From an uncultured Myxococcales bacterium (GTDB taxonomy: Bacteria; Myxococcota_A; UBA9042; CAIXZC01): 64,000 nt of DNA. The notes beneath the pieces are model-generated. The model made no database searches. It was given only the letters and a program-made list of their open reading frames with translations, and was not told where the DNA came from. Made by a program: the position numbers and the translations under genes. Below, one piece after another: positions 1 to 10,300 of this stretch. The stretch covers positions 1 to 64,000 of the forward strand of contig CAITUV010000012.1 in NCBI GenBank assembly GCA_903895725.1. The letters are read 5' to 3'. Each line of letters starts with the position of its first letter. The first letter of the stretch is position 1.

Positions 1-306
1 ACGTCCGATGCGTCCGACACGTCCGACACGTCCGTCACGTCCGATGCGTCCGACACGTCCGATGCGTCCGACACGTCCGACACGTCCGACACGTCCGACA
101 CGTCCGACACGTCCGACACGTCCGACACGTCCGACACGTCCGACACGTCCGACACCTCCGACACGTCCGATGCGTCCGATGCGTCCGACACGTCCGACAC
201 GTCCGACACGTCCGACACGTCCGACACCTCCGACACGTCCGATGCGTCCGATGCGTCCGACACGTCCGATGCGTCCGACACGTCCGACACGTCCGACACG
301 TCCGTC
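1..306 (-). repeat. 9-bp coding minisatellite (about 34 units)
   Basis: The plus strand reads as tandem TCCGACACG and TCCGATGCG units with a few variants (TCCGTCACG, TCCGACACC). The unit length is a multiple of three, so on the minus strand the array keeps frame inside the lipoprotein gene and encodes D-V-S or D-A-S tripeptides. The variants are distributed in blocks (for example the order ACACC, ACACG, ATGCG, ATGCG occurs twice), which suggests duplication of multi-unit segments. Copy number is likely to vary between strains. Confidence 0.9.
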
Positions 307-491
307 AGTGCGCCTGTGTCAGGCAGATCGGCAGCCGTCGTCCCGTCCCCGGCGGCGGCGGAATCGCCCCACGGAACCTGATCGGACACGTGCAGGAACT
401 CGAACCGTTGTGCACACGAGACCATGGCCGACACGGCAAACAGCAGGACCGCCAGCCACCGTCTGCAGTCTATGCGGATACGTGGATTCAC
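1..491 (-). CDS. Lipoprotein with long Asp-Val-Ser repeat tract (3' part beyond window)
   Basis: Reading the minus strand from a GTG at 491 gives an open frame to the left edge with no stop. The start is preceded by GGAGG seven bases upstream. Residues 10-26 form a short signal peptide ending in MVSC, a plausible lipobox with Cys26. After a short linker (about residues 27-61, Ala/Asp/Gly-rich), the rest is built of 9-bp units encoding Asp-Val-Ser or Asp-Ala-Ser, about 34 in a row. The gene is last in the minus-strand operon that starts at 4252, 15 bp after the TPR/PEGA gene. Acidic Ser/Asp repeat stalks are known to hold surface domains away from the cell; any such domain would lie outside the window. 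Function unknown. The frame is certain, and lipoprotein status is likely. Confidence 0.75.
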   Translation of the reverse strand, partial: MNPRIRIDCRRWLAVLLFAVSAMVSCAQRFEFLHVSDQVPWGDSAAAGDGTTAADLPDTGALTDVSDVSDVSDASDVSDASDASDVSEVSDVSDVSDVSDVSDASDASDVSEVSDVSDVSDVSDVSDVSDVSDVSDVSDVSDASDVSDASDVTDVSDVSDASD

Positions 492-506
492 GTGGTCGCC
501 TCCAAC

Positions 507-1826
507 CTACCAGGAGAAGGTGAACGACATGGATGCGCCGTCAGGAAGCAACACGGGGGCCAGGCCAAGCTTGCCCTCCGTATCCTTGCTTTCACCGCCC
601 GAGCCGTTGCCGACGAGCAGGAGGACGCCGCCCGCAATCGCCATTGCGCCGCCAATACCATACAGCACGTAGGACGAGACAATCTTGGGCTGGACCTGCT
701 CGTCGTAGCCCTTGTCATAGAGGTTCTTGTGCTGAATGGGGGCCGGGTTCTCCGCAGTTCCGTCCGGATAGTCCCGCTTGAGCTGCTCGTTGGCGTCCAT
801 GGCAAGGTACCCCAGCGCTCCGCCGGTGGCCGCAGCGACTACACCTGCGCCGACAAGACTCCATTTCCACCACGAGCCTGCACCGGACTCCTCTTCAGCC
901 TTTGCTGCCACGTGGACGGGAGTGCCGAGCTGTGCTGCCAGGGTCTCCTCCGGCTTCTTCTCCTCCGGCGGAGCGAGCTCCGGAGTCTCCACCAGCGTTT
1001 GTCCCGCAACGACGGAGATCTGCTTCTTCCAGGGAAGCTCGCCGGGGCGCCCCACCATCAGCTCGTACGAGCCGGGCTTAAGCTTCCTGCGAAACGGGAC
1101 CCTTCCTTCCAACATCCCGTTGAGAAAGACCTGGACGCTCTTGCCCGTGCCCGGGACTTCGAGGTATCCCCACTGCTCAGCCGAGACGAGCTCGAGCAGC
1201 ACGTCCTGCTCGGGACGCCCGGCAGTGACATCCACGACTTCGAGCTTCTGTTCGAACCCTTCCTTCTCTCCCCGCAGGAGTCTCCTTCCCGGCTCGAACC
1301 ACCAGTCGAAGGGGCATGCGTACCCTTCCTTCGACTCGCCCTGAACGAAGACCCGGGCATCCTCCGGCCGGCATCGAACGTGGACGAGGACATGGGTCCT
1401 GCGGAGCTCCCCGACAGTCTCCGCCAGCCAGGCGGTGGCATCCGGATCCTGCGGCTTGGCGACCAGGAAGCGGCTGAGATGATGGTGGGCCTGGGGCAGC
1501 TTCCCGAGCTTCTTGTAGGCCAGCCCGAGGTTGACCTGCACTGTTGGGCGGTACTTCTCGGGGATCGCATCGGCCACCATGAGCCAGATGGCAATGGCCT
1601 CCTCGTACAACCCCTTGTCCGCAAGGTCCGATGCCTCGTTGAAGAGGGAGATCGGGTCCTTGCTCTGGGCAACAGCGTCGGTTGCCGGCCACTGGAGCCC
1701 GACCCCCAGCAGGAACGCAAGAACGAGTCCCGAGGCGGGGAGGAGGGGCGGGGTTCGCCTGGCCGACGGCAGGCCGGTGCTCCCGTTGGCCGCCGCAGAG
1801 GCTCCTGCCTGTTGCTTCGATGCCAT
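507..1826 (-). CDS. TPR and PEGA-domain membrane protein
   Basis: 439 residues. The N-terminus has a hydrophobic segment (about 30-53, ending near AVAQ) consistent with a signal peptide or anchor. Residues about 57-125 look like TPR units (EASDLADKGLYEEAIAIWL, LGLAYKKLGKLPQAHHHL). Residues about 145-285 contain two PEGA-like stretches, for example SVQVFLNGMLEGRVPFRRKL. A Pro/Glu-rich linker follows, then two predicted membrane helices (about 328-352 and 385-407). AGGAGG precedes the ATG and starts directly at the upstream gene's TAG stop, so the two are closely coupled. PEGA/TPR proteins are common in Myxococcota envelopes, but their roles are mostly unknown; I infer a cell-envelope scaffold. 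Confidence 0.8.
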   Translation of the reverse strand: MASKQQAGASAAANGSTGLPSARRTPPLLPASGLVLAFLLGVGLQWPATDAVAQSKDPISLFNEASDLADKGLYEEAIAIWLMVADAIPEKYRPTVQVNLGLAYKKLGKLPQAHHHLSRFLVAKPQDPDATAWLAETVGELRRTHVLVHVRCRPEDARVFVQGESKEGYACPFDWWFEPGRRLLRGEKEGFEQKLEVVDVTAGRPEQDVLLELVSAEQWGYLEVPGTGKSVQVFLNGMLEGRVPFRRKLKPGSYELMVGRPGELPWKKQISVVAGQTLVETPELAPPEEKKPEETLAAQLGTPVHVAAKAEEESGAGSWWKWSLVGAGVVAAATGGALGYLAMDANEQLKRDYPDGTAENPAPIQHKNLYDKGYDEQVQPKIVSSYVLYGIGGAMAIAGGVLLLVGNGSGGESKDTEGKLGLAPVLLPDGASMSFTFSW

Positions 1827-1834
1827 GGAACCTC

Positions 1835-3298
1835 CTACTGGCCGATCTGGATCTGGAACGGCACTTCCGTGAACAGGGCGGCGTCGTTGTTCGCCTTGGC
1901 TTTGGAGGAGTAGGCCCGCAGGTAGTAGATGTGCTTGCCAATCGGCTCCTTGGCCTTGCAGTGAATGGTGACGTCGGTCTTCTGGAGCGACTCCACCGCC
2001 AGCTCGGGAGGCTTCTCGCAGTCGAGCGTCTCGCTCTTGGCCGGCCCGAAGCCGATGGTGAAAGTCAGCGTGTCGGGCTCAGTGGAGAAGACCCGGACCT
2101 GGAGCTTGATGTCGAACTGCTCGAGGATCGTCAGCCCGAGCGGATCATCGAAGCCGGGAAGGGCGGAAGGCTCTGTCTGAAGGTTGGTTCCGTAGAACGA
2201 TTCCACCACCTTGGCCCGCTGCTTGAACTCGTCGAAGGTGTACCCCTGTTCGTTGTAGATGAAGGTACCTTGCGGGTTGGCCGGAGACTCCAGGTACGGC
2301 TTCTTCTCGTTGAGCTGCTTGTCCGGCAGGACCCGGAACCGCTGCACCTCACGCAGCAGAAAGAGGACCCGATCTTCGGGGAGCTTGTACAGGAAGCCCT
2401 GGAGCCAGGGATCCTGGATATGGCTGACAGCCAGCCGGATCTTGGCCATGTCCTGAGCCCCCAGGGTCGGCTTCATCTCCTCGGTGGACTTGGGCAGCAG
2501 GCGCCAGCGCTCGATGAAGTGCTGTACGAACTGGTCCGGGTCCGTCGTTGCCACGGCGATGTCGGGGTCGGTCATCCGGTAGTAATTGGAGCGGGCCGGC
2601 ACCTCGTAGTACTTGGGGAAGATCTTGGCCCGCTTGGCAGCCCAGACGCCGACCACGTGGGCGAGCTCGGTTTCAAGGTCGCTGCCGCACAGCTGCGGGA
2701 TGTAGATCGAGGTGGGCTGCAGCGTCACGAAGTGCTGCGTGAGTCGGTCCACGGCCTCGTGATTCCCGGTCACGATGCCCCACTCGATGTACTTCTCGTA
2801 CAGGTAGATCCAGTCGGTCGGCACTCCGAGGGACGCTACCGACAGCGTGGCCGCATTACCGCCGTAGTACTTGTCGATGGGGGTCTCGTCGAAGGTGAGA
2901 TAGAACACATAGACCGCTGCCCCTGCACCGAGCAGATCCTGGATCCGACCGAGCGCGCCAATCTCGTCTCCCTTGTGGGCAAAGACGAAAGCCGCCTTCT
3001 CCGGATCGATCATGCAGTCCTTGGCGCAGTTGTCGGAGGTCTCGGCACCGGCGCACTCGCCGTCCCCGCATCCGGTCAGAACCGGTCCGATCTCTTCGGG
3101 CTCGGGAAGATCCGGCTCAGCGGGCTCATCGGGAGGCAGGTCGGGGGTGATCTCTTCGGGCGGGGGAGGGGTCCAGGTGTCCTTCTTGGGAAACGAGACC
3201 TCCACCTTCACATCCTCGGCCTCGGCGCCGCTCGAGCAGGCATTCAGTCCCAACAGCAAACCGACGGCGGTCAACGACAGGAGCATTCGATGTCGCAT
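1835..3298 (-). CDS. Lipoprotein with degenerate PIG-L/LmbE-like domain
   Basis: 487 residues. It begins with a signal peptide and lipobox LNAC (Cys21), then an acidic Pro/Glu linker with three Cys. Residues about 98-250 resemble PIG-L (LmbE-like) deacetylases: VFAHKGDEIGALGRIQDLL sits where the family has the zinc-binding PHPDDE motif, followed by a beta strand (AVYVFYLTF) and a later LETELAHVVGVWAAK helix. The first His and the final Asp-Glu are kept, but Pro-Asp is replaced by Lys-Gly, so zinc binding and N-deacetylase activity may be altered or lost. The C-terminal 150 residues look like Ig-type beta sandwich. AAGGAG precedes the ATG. It lies between the zinc-ribbon gene and the TPR/PEGA gene. 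The fold call is a motif judgement. Confidence 0.7.
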   Translation of the reverse strand: MRHRMLLSLTAVGLLLGLNACSSGAEAEDVKVEVSFPKKDTWTPPPPEEITPDLPPDEPAEPDLPEPEEIGPVLTGCGDGECAGAETSDNCAKDCMIDPEKAAFVFAHKGDEIGALGRIQDLLGAGAAVYVFYLTFDETPIDKYYGGNAATLSVASLGVPTDWIYLYEKYIEWGIVTGNHEAVDRLTQHFVTLQPTSIYIPQLCGSDLETELAHVVGVWAAKRAKIFPKYYEVPARSNYYRMTDPDIAVATTDPDQFVQHFIERWRLLPKSTEEMKPTLGAQDMAKIRLAVSHIQDPWLQGFLYKLPEDRVLFLLREVQRFRVLPDKQLNEKKPYLESPANPQGTFIYNEQGYTFDEFKQRAKVVESFYGTNLQTEPSALPGFDDPLGLTILEQFDIKLQVRVFSTEPDTLTFTIGFGPAKSETLDCEKPPELAVESLQKTDVTIHCKAKEPIGKHIYYLRAYSSKAKANNDAALFTEVPFQIQIGQ

Positions 3299-3310
3299 AC
3301 CGTTCTCCTT

Positions 3311-4252
3311 TCAGGAACCGGGAGCTTCGCCCTCCTCCCGGAAGACGTAGAAGTGTAGCTCGGCAAGCCCCAACTCAGCCAGGGCGGCCTCGTCCAGCCG
3401 GAGCACGACCCGGGTTGTCCACGATCCGGCCAGGTCGACCGTCACCGGGCCGCTCACGACGGGCAGCAGCACCGTGCGGTGGATCCCGCCCTCGGTCTCG
3501 ACCGTGATGCGGGCCGTCCTGGAGGCATCAGGCCGACCGACGCACCCGACGGTGAACGTCACGTGGCTGAACCGACGGTACTTCGGAAAGACCATCTCGA
3601 TGCGCCCGGGAAGGCCGGCTCGGCCCGGGAGCAGGCAGGTGGCGGGGTTCCCATCGACCAGCTCATCGAGCCTCGGGGACTCGTTCGCCACCGTCTGCAC
3701 GGAGTCCGAGACCTGCCGGAAGTAGCGGATCTCGTTCGGATTCGCTTCTTCGGTGCCAGGCCCGAGGCCGGGGAGCACGGGGAACTCGGGACCGGCAGGA
3801 GGCGCTCCGCCGACCGCTCCATCGCCGCCGGGACCGCCGGAGCCTTCTGCCCCGGCTCCCGAAGCCCCGCCTTCCGGGGGACGCTTCGCTTCGGCGCCCG
3901 GCCGGGTCGATTGCGACGCGTGCTCGCTGCGGCTTCCCGGTCCCGTAGCCGGGACGCTGCCATTGCCGCCCTTGTGGTCGGAGGCAGCCAGGCGAAGCAG
4001 AACCAGGACGACCACGGCAACGAGCAGCCCGGCGAGGAATGGGACGGTGACGTGTCGAGGGAGCCAGCGCTTTTCCGATCGTCGCCGCACGACCAGGGTA
4101 TCCATCTGGCGGGTCGGCTCGCGGACCGCAGGAAGAGCCGTGCCCGGAATGCTGAACTGATGCCCGCAGGTCGGACAGCAGTTGGGCAGACCACTGGCGA
4201 CGGCGCCGCAGGCCGGGCACTTGGTCACCGTGGTTTCCCGCCTCTCACTCAT
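3311..4252 (-). CDS. Zinc-ribbon, single-TM protein with NADase-type discoidin-like domain
   Basis: 313 residues from the ATG at 4252, chosen because a GGGGGAG site lies just upstream; a longer frame upstream lacks one. Residues about 9-35 hold two CxxC pairs (CPACG and CPTCG) forming a zinc ribbon. A single hydrophobic helix (about 72-93, VPFLAGLLVAVVVLVLLRLA) follows, then a Gly/Ala/Pro-rich linker. The C-terminal 130 residues resemble the discoidin-like NADase-type glycan-binding domain (LVDGNPATC, then IEMVFPKYRRFSHVTFTVGC). Zinc ribbon, TM and extracytoplasmic binding domain is a known arrangement for sensor or scaffold proteins. It is first in the four-gene operon with the PIG-L-like and PEGA genes. 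Ligand unknown. Confidence 0.75.
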   Translation of the reverse strand: MSERRETTVTKCPACGAVASGLPNCCPTCGHQFSIPGTALPAVREPTRQMDTLVVRRRSEKRWLPRHVTVPFLAGLLVAVVVLVLLRLAASDHKGGNGSVPATGPGSRSEHASQSTRPGAEAKRPPEGGASGAGAEGSGGPGGDGAVGGAPPAGPEFPVLPGLGPGTEEANPNEIRYFRQVSDSVQTVANESPRLDELVDGNPATCLLPGRAGLPGRIEMVFPKYRRFSHVTFTVGCVGRPDASRTARITVETEGGIHRTVLLPVVSGPVTVDLAGSWTTRVVLRLDEAALAELGLAELHFYVFREEGEAPGS

Positions 4253-4290
4253 GAGACAGCTCCCCCGCCGACGGTGGAACCACCGCCGGA

Positions 4291-4319
4291 TGTATATACC
4301 CTCCTGCACGCTGCGGCAA
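4291..4319 (-). promoter_or_regulatory. Candidate promoter for the 4252-to-left-edge operon
   Basis: On the minus strand TTGCCG (4319-4314) and TATACA (4296-4291) are separated by 17 bp. A short hairpin with arms around 4270-4277 and 4280-4287 lies between this promoter and the ribosome-binding site, so it would be in the leader RNA. Confidence 0.45.
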
Positions 4320-4372
4320 CGAAACCGACCTCGTCGGGGGTCGGATTCGAAGCGGCCTGCCGTCGGCCTGTG

Positions 4373-7300
4373 TCAAGGCGTTCCATTGGTCACCTTGAGA
4401 GTGTAGCCGGCGCAGCCCACCGCCTTTCCCGGGACACGGAAGATGCGAATGAAGTAGTCGGAGCCCTGGTCCGCACACAGGTGCGCTCCGGGCTCCGCCT
4501 GCCCCGCCGGGTCGGCATTGGTGAGGGTGGAACAGGGGCACTCCCCCTTGTCCGCATCGTAGAAGTCGGTGAACCACTCGAACAGGTCGGACGAGAAGCA
4601 GAGGTTGTCCGCCGGGTTGCAGCCGCCCCGGTACACGTCGAAGGCGAACTGGCCGTCCGGGTTGGAGGTGAACTCGACCCGCACGTGCAGCTTGTCGCAG
4701 GAGACATCGGCACTGTCGGTGGCCTTGAATCGAATCCAGTCTGCGTCCCCGCCGGGCACGATGTTCCCGAGATGGAACGCGGTCTCACCGGAATCGGACA
4801 GGGTCCCGATGGAATACGCATCGGTGCAGGTATCACCGGTGGACTCGAAGCTGTCCTCCTGGCATTCGCAGCCATCCGCCTGGAGCTCGTTGAGGTTGTG
4901 CCAGGTGGCATCGCACGAGACGAGCTGGCAGGCCCCGGCCGTGCATTTGGTCTGAGCATGTGCCAGGGGGCAGAGGACCGCAGCGCTTCCCTCGTCGACC
5001 TGGCCGCTGCAGTTGTCGTCGACCGCGTTGCAGACCTCGGCGGCACCAGGATTCATCCCAGCCTGCGTGTCGTTGCAGTCACCGCCGCCGTACGGACAGA
5101 CAGGAGGCTTGCCCACGGTGGAGATACCGGCATCGCACCAGTCGTCGTTGTCATCGTCGCAGCCGGAATCGGTGCCTCCCTTGCAGTCGTTGTCCGTGCC
5201 GTCGCAGATCTCGGCGGCAGCGGGATTGACTGCCGCATTGGAGTCCTGACAGTCACCGCCGACCTTCACGGAGTACGGCGGAACCGCGGCGCAAAGGCAC
5301 TTGGGAGCCAATTGGTCCCCATAGCCGTCGTTGTCCGCATCCTTGTAGAACCAGGTACATCCCGTGGCCCCTTCCTCGTCGACAGTCCCGTCGCAGTCGT
5401 CGTCGGCCAGGTTGCAGAACTCGGTCGCCCCGGGATGAATGGCGGCATTGCCGTCGTTGCAGTCCCCGGTGACGGTGGTCTTGTAGTTCCCTGCAGGAGC
5501 GCACAGGCACTGCGAGTCGGCCGCAAGCCCGTACCCGTCGTTGTCCCCGTCTCGATAGTAGGTCGTGCACTGCCCGGCCGCCCCTTCGTCGACCTGGCCG
5601 TTGCAGTTGTTGTCGAGCCCGTCGCAGAGCTCCTTGGCCCCCGGGTATGTGGTGGCACCGTTGTCGTTGCAGTCCCCGCCCACGGCAGCCGTGTAGGTCC
5701 CTGTCGCCGAACAGTAGCACTTGACGTCCCCGGTCACGCCATAGGCGTCACCGTCGTTGTCGCGGTAGAAATTGGTGCAGCCCGGCGAGCCTTCCTCGTT
5801 GGAGTTTCCGTCGCAATCGTCGTCGATGGCGTTGCAGACTTCCTTGGCCCCCGGATTGACGTTGCCGTTCGAGTCGTTGCAGTCGCCCGACAGGGTGGCC
5901 GAGTAGGGTGCCAGCGGTGCACAGCGGCAGGCCGTATCGTTCAGGAGCCCGTATCCGTCGCCGTCGCCGTCCTTGTAGTACGTGATGCAGCCCTGGGAGC
6001 CGGGTTCGTCGATCTGGCCGTCGCAATCATCGTCGACGTTGTTGCAGACTTCGGTGGCACCGGGGTGAGCACCGGCGGCTCCGTCGTTGCAGTCCCCTCC
6101 CGTGGTGGCGGTGTAGGCACCGGAGGCGACGCACATGCACTTGCTGTCACCGGTGATGCCGTAGCCGTCGGCGTCGGCGTCCTTGTACCAGGTAGTACAC
6201 TGAGGGGCCCCCTCGTCGGTCTGCCCGTTGCAGTTGTCGTCGATGCCGTTGCACAGCTCGGTGGCGTTGGGGTTGACCGAAGCGGAGGCATCGTTGCAGT
6301 CGCTGGCCACCGTGGCCTTGTAGTTGCCGGTGGGGGTGCAGAGGCACTGGCTGTCTCCCGCAACGCCGAAACCGTCTCCGTCGATGTCCTTGTAGAGGGT
6401 CTGGCACCCCTGGGCACCGGCCTCGTCCGTCACGCCGTCGCAATCGTCGTCACTGGCGTTGCAGGCCTCGGTGGCGTTGGGGTGGATGGACTGGACCAGA
6501 TCGTTGCAGTCTCCCGACTGCTGGACCTTGTAGGGGGGAGCGGCAGCGCACAGGCACTTGCTGTCGTTGCCGGCCCCGTATCCGTCGTCGTCCCCGTCCT
6601 TGTACCAGGTGGTGCAGCCCTGGGCACCGGCCTCGTCGGACTGGCCGTTGCAGTTGTCGTCCTTGCCGTTGCATTTCTCTGCGGCAACGGGGTTGACCAG
6701 CGGGTCGGAGTCGGCGCAGTCGCCGCCCACGTTGGCGGTGTACTTGCCCTGCGGAGCGCACAGGCACTTCTTGTCCGTGGTCACGCCGTAGCCGTCCGCA
6801 TCGTTGTCGAGATAGAAGTTGGAGCAGGCAGGGGCCCCCTCGTCGACCTGGTTGTTGCAGTTGTCGTCGATACCGTTGCACAGCTCCGATGCGGCCGGGA
6901 AGACGGCCGCGCTGCCATCGTTGCAGTCCCCTCCGCCAAACAGGCACGTATCCGGAGTCCCCACCATCGGCAGGACCTGGTCACAGTAGCCGTCGTTGTC
7001 GTCGTCGCACCCCTTGTCCGGGTTGCCGTCGCAGTCGTTGTCCAGGTTGTCGCAGACCTCGGTCTTGGACGGATTGAGGGAGGCGTTCTGGTCGTCGCAG
7101 TCGTTGCCGCCCTTGGGGCACACCGGGGGATTTCCAGCCGTGGTCATGGAGGCATCGCACCAGTCGTCGTTGTCGTCGTCGCACCCCTCGTCCTTGGCGT
7201 TCTTGCAGTTGTTGTCGATGTCGTCACACCGCTCGACAGCGGCGGGGTTGACCAGCTCGTTGTTGTCGTTGCAGTCGCCGCCGCCGAACATGCAGGTGGT

Positions 7301-10300
7301 GGGATTCCCGACGGTCGTCATGGACGCGGTGCAGAAGCCGTCGTCATCCTTGTCGCACCCTTCGTCCACGCCGTTCTTGCAGTTGTTGTCGATGTCGTCG
7401 CACTTCTCCTGCATGTCCGGGTTCTGGGCGAAGCTCTGGTCATTGCAATCGCCAGGGATGGTAGCCGTGTACGCGCCCGACGACATGCAGAGGCACTTGA
7501 TGTCCGCTGCATCGCCGTAGGTATCTGCGTCGGAATCCCGGTAGAACTGGGTGCAGCCGCTGGCCCCGGCCTCGTCTATCTGGCTGTCGCAGTCGTCATC
7601 CTTGCCGTTGCAGGACTCCACGGCCCCCGGTTTGATGAGTGCGTTTCCATCGTCGCAGTCGCCAGACACGGTGGCCTTGTAGGGGGCAGCCGGAGCGCAC
7701 AGGCACTTTGAATCGGCGGCCAGCCCGAAGCCGTCGCTGTCGGCATCCTTGTAGAAGCTGGAGCAGCCGTTCGCCCCATCTTCGTCGACCTGGGTGTCGC
7801 AGTCGTCGTCGAAGTTGTTGCACTTCTCCGCGGCAGCGGGGTTGACCTGGGCATTGCCGTCATTGCAGTCGCCGGGCTTGGTCGCCGTGTAGTCGCCCGA
7901 CGGCTTGCAGGTGCATTGCTGGAGGGTGGAGTTTCCAAAGCCGTCCTTGTCCGAGTCGAGGTAGTAGGTGGTGCACCCCGAGGCTCCGGTCTCGTCCACC
8001 TGGCTGTCGCAGTCGTCGTCCGCCCCGTTGCAGACTTCCTTGGCGGACGGGTTGACGAGCTCGTTTCCGTCGTCGCAGTCCCCCATCTTCTTGGTCGTGT
8101 AGAATCCTTCGGACTGGCACAGGCACTTGAGCAGGGCCGCATCTCCGAAGAGGTCCTTGTCGCCGTCATAGAACCAGGTTTCGCAGCCGGTCGCCCCAGC
8201 CTCGTCCGTCAGGTTGTCGCAGTCGTCGTCCAGCCCGTTGCACACCTCCCCAGCCACGGGGGAGATCTTGGCATTGGCGTCGTTGCAGTCTCCCCCCGTG
8301 GTAGCCGTGTACTTGCCTTGTGCGGCACACAGGCACTTGCTGTCGTTGTTGTTGCCGTAGCCGTCGCCGTCGTCGTCCTTGAGGAACAGCTTGCACCCGA
8401 CGGCCCCCGCCTCGTCCACCTTGGTATCACAGTTGTCGTCGATGCCGTTGCAGAATTCGGTGGCTGCCGGGAAGATGGCCGCATTCTGGTCGTTGCAGTC
8501 CCCTCCCACCTGGGCCTTGTAGGCTCCGGCCGGCCCGCACTGGCACTTGGAGTCGTTGCTGTTCCCGTAGCTGTCGCCGTCCGTATCGCGGAAGAAGCTG
8601 AGACAGTCGCCCGGCGAGCCCTCGTCGAGCTGGCCGTCGCAGTCGTCGTCCAGGTTGTTGCACTTCTCGACGGCCCCCGGGTAAACCTGGGCGAGCCCGT
8701 CGCTGCAGTCGCCCGACTGGAGCGTCGAGTAGTCCCCCAGCGGACCGCACAGGCACTTGCCCGCTCCGACCTGGCCGTAGCCGTCCTTGTCCACGTCGGC
8801 GAAGTAGGTCTTGCACCCCTGTGCGTTCTCGTCGTCGGCGATGCCGTTGCAGTTGGAGTCCTTGTTGTCGCACAGCTCGAGCGCAGCCGGGTGGGACTTG
8901 ACGTCCGCATCGTTGCAGTCGTCGCCGTTCTTGACCGTGTACCCGGCACCGGCCTGGCAGAGACACTGGCTCAAAAGCCCGTTGCCGTAACCGTCCTGAT
9001 CCTCGTCCTTGTAGAAGAAGCTGCATCCCCACGCACCGGCCTCGTCCACGGCTCCGTCGCAGTTGTCGTCCTCTGCGTTGCACTTCTCCGTCCCGGCCGG
9101 CGACACGTTGGGGTTGGTGTCGTTGCAGTCGCCGTCGAGCTGCGTCGTGTAGTCGCCCTCCGCCTGGCAGAAGCACTTGAAGTCGTTGGTGAGGCCAAAG
9201 CCGTCGTCGTCGAAGTCACGGAAGAACTTGATGCAGCCGACCGCCCCCAGCTCGTCGACCTTGCCGTCACAGTCGTTGTCCTCTCCGTCGCAAAGCTCCT
9301 GCGCACCGGGGTATGCCTGGGGGCTCTTGTCGTCGCAGTCCCCCGAGAGCTGCGCCTGGTACGGCGGCGTGGACACGCACAGGCACTTGCCCTGCTGCGA
9401 GAGTCCGAAGCCGTCCGAATCCGAGTCCAGGTAGTAGCTCTTGCACCCCTGCGCCCCCTCCTCGTCCGACTTGCCGTTGCAGTTGTCGTCGATGCCGTTG
9501 CACTTCTCCTGCTGAGCAGGGCTCACGGCCGCATTGTTGTCGTTGCAGTCCCCCGATGAGCCAGCAGTGTATTGCTGCCACGCGGCGCACAGGCACTTCA
9601 TGTCGCCGATGGCACCGAACCCGTCGCTGTCCCCGTCCGCATAGTAGTTCGTGCAGCCGAAGGCCTTCTCCGAGTCCACCACCCCGTCGCAATCGTTGTC
9701 GATTCCGTCGCACTTCTCCAGGGCTTGAGGGTTGACCTGGTTGTTCTTGTCGTTACAGTCTCCGCCCGTCTGCGCCGTGTACTTCCCGCTCGCTCCGCAC
9801 AGACACTTCTGGTCGTCGAGCGCCCCCGCTCCGTCCTGGTCGTAGTCCATCCACCAGGTGGCGCAGCCGACCGCATTGGCCTCGTCGGCCCCGTTGGCGC
9901 AGTTGTTGTCGAGACCGTCACACTTCTCCAGCGCACCGTGGAAGATGGCCGCATTCTCGGGGGCGCAGTCGGTGGTATCCGGGTCTCCGTCACCGTCCGC
10001 ATCCTGAGAGCACTTGTTCCCGATCCCGTCGTTGTTGGAATCGGCCTGGTCCGGGTTGTGGACCGTCGGACAGTTGTCGAACTGGTCGAGGAAGCCGTCG
10101 TTGTCGTCGTCCGTGTCACACGAGTTCCCCAGCGAATCGTTGTCCGAGTTCACCTGCGTGGCATTTGGCACCAGCGGGCAGTTGTCGTCCACGTCCGGGA
10201 CCAGGTCGCCGTCATCGTCAGCATCGCAAGCGTTGCCCTGGAGGTCCTTGTCCGAATCGAGCTGGTTCAGGTTCTCCGTGAGCGGGCAGTTGTCGAGCGT

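Noticed and set aside
8..523. Plus-strand frame of Arg-Pro-Thr repeats at the left edge
   Set aside because: The minus-strand frame has a ribosome-binding site, signal peptide and lipobox and continues an operon; the plus-strand frame is its shadow.
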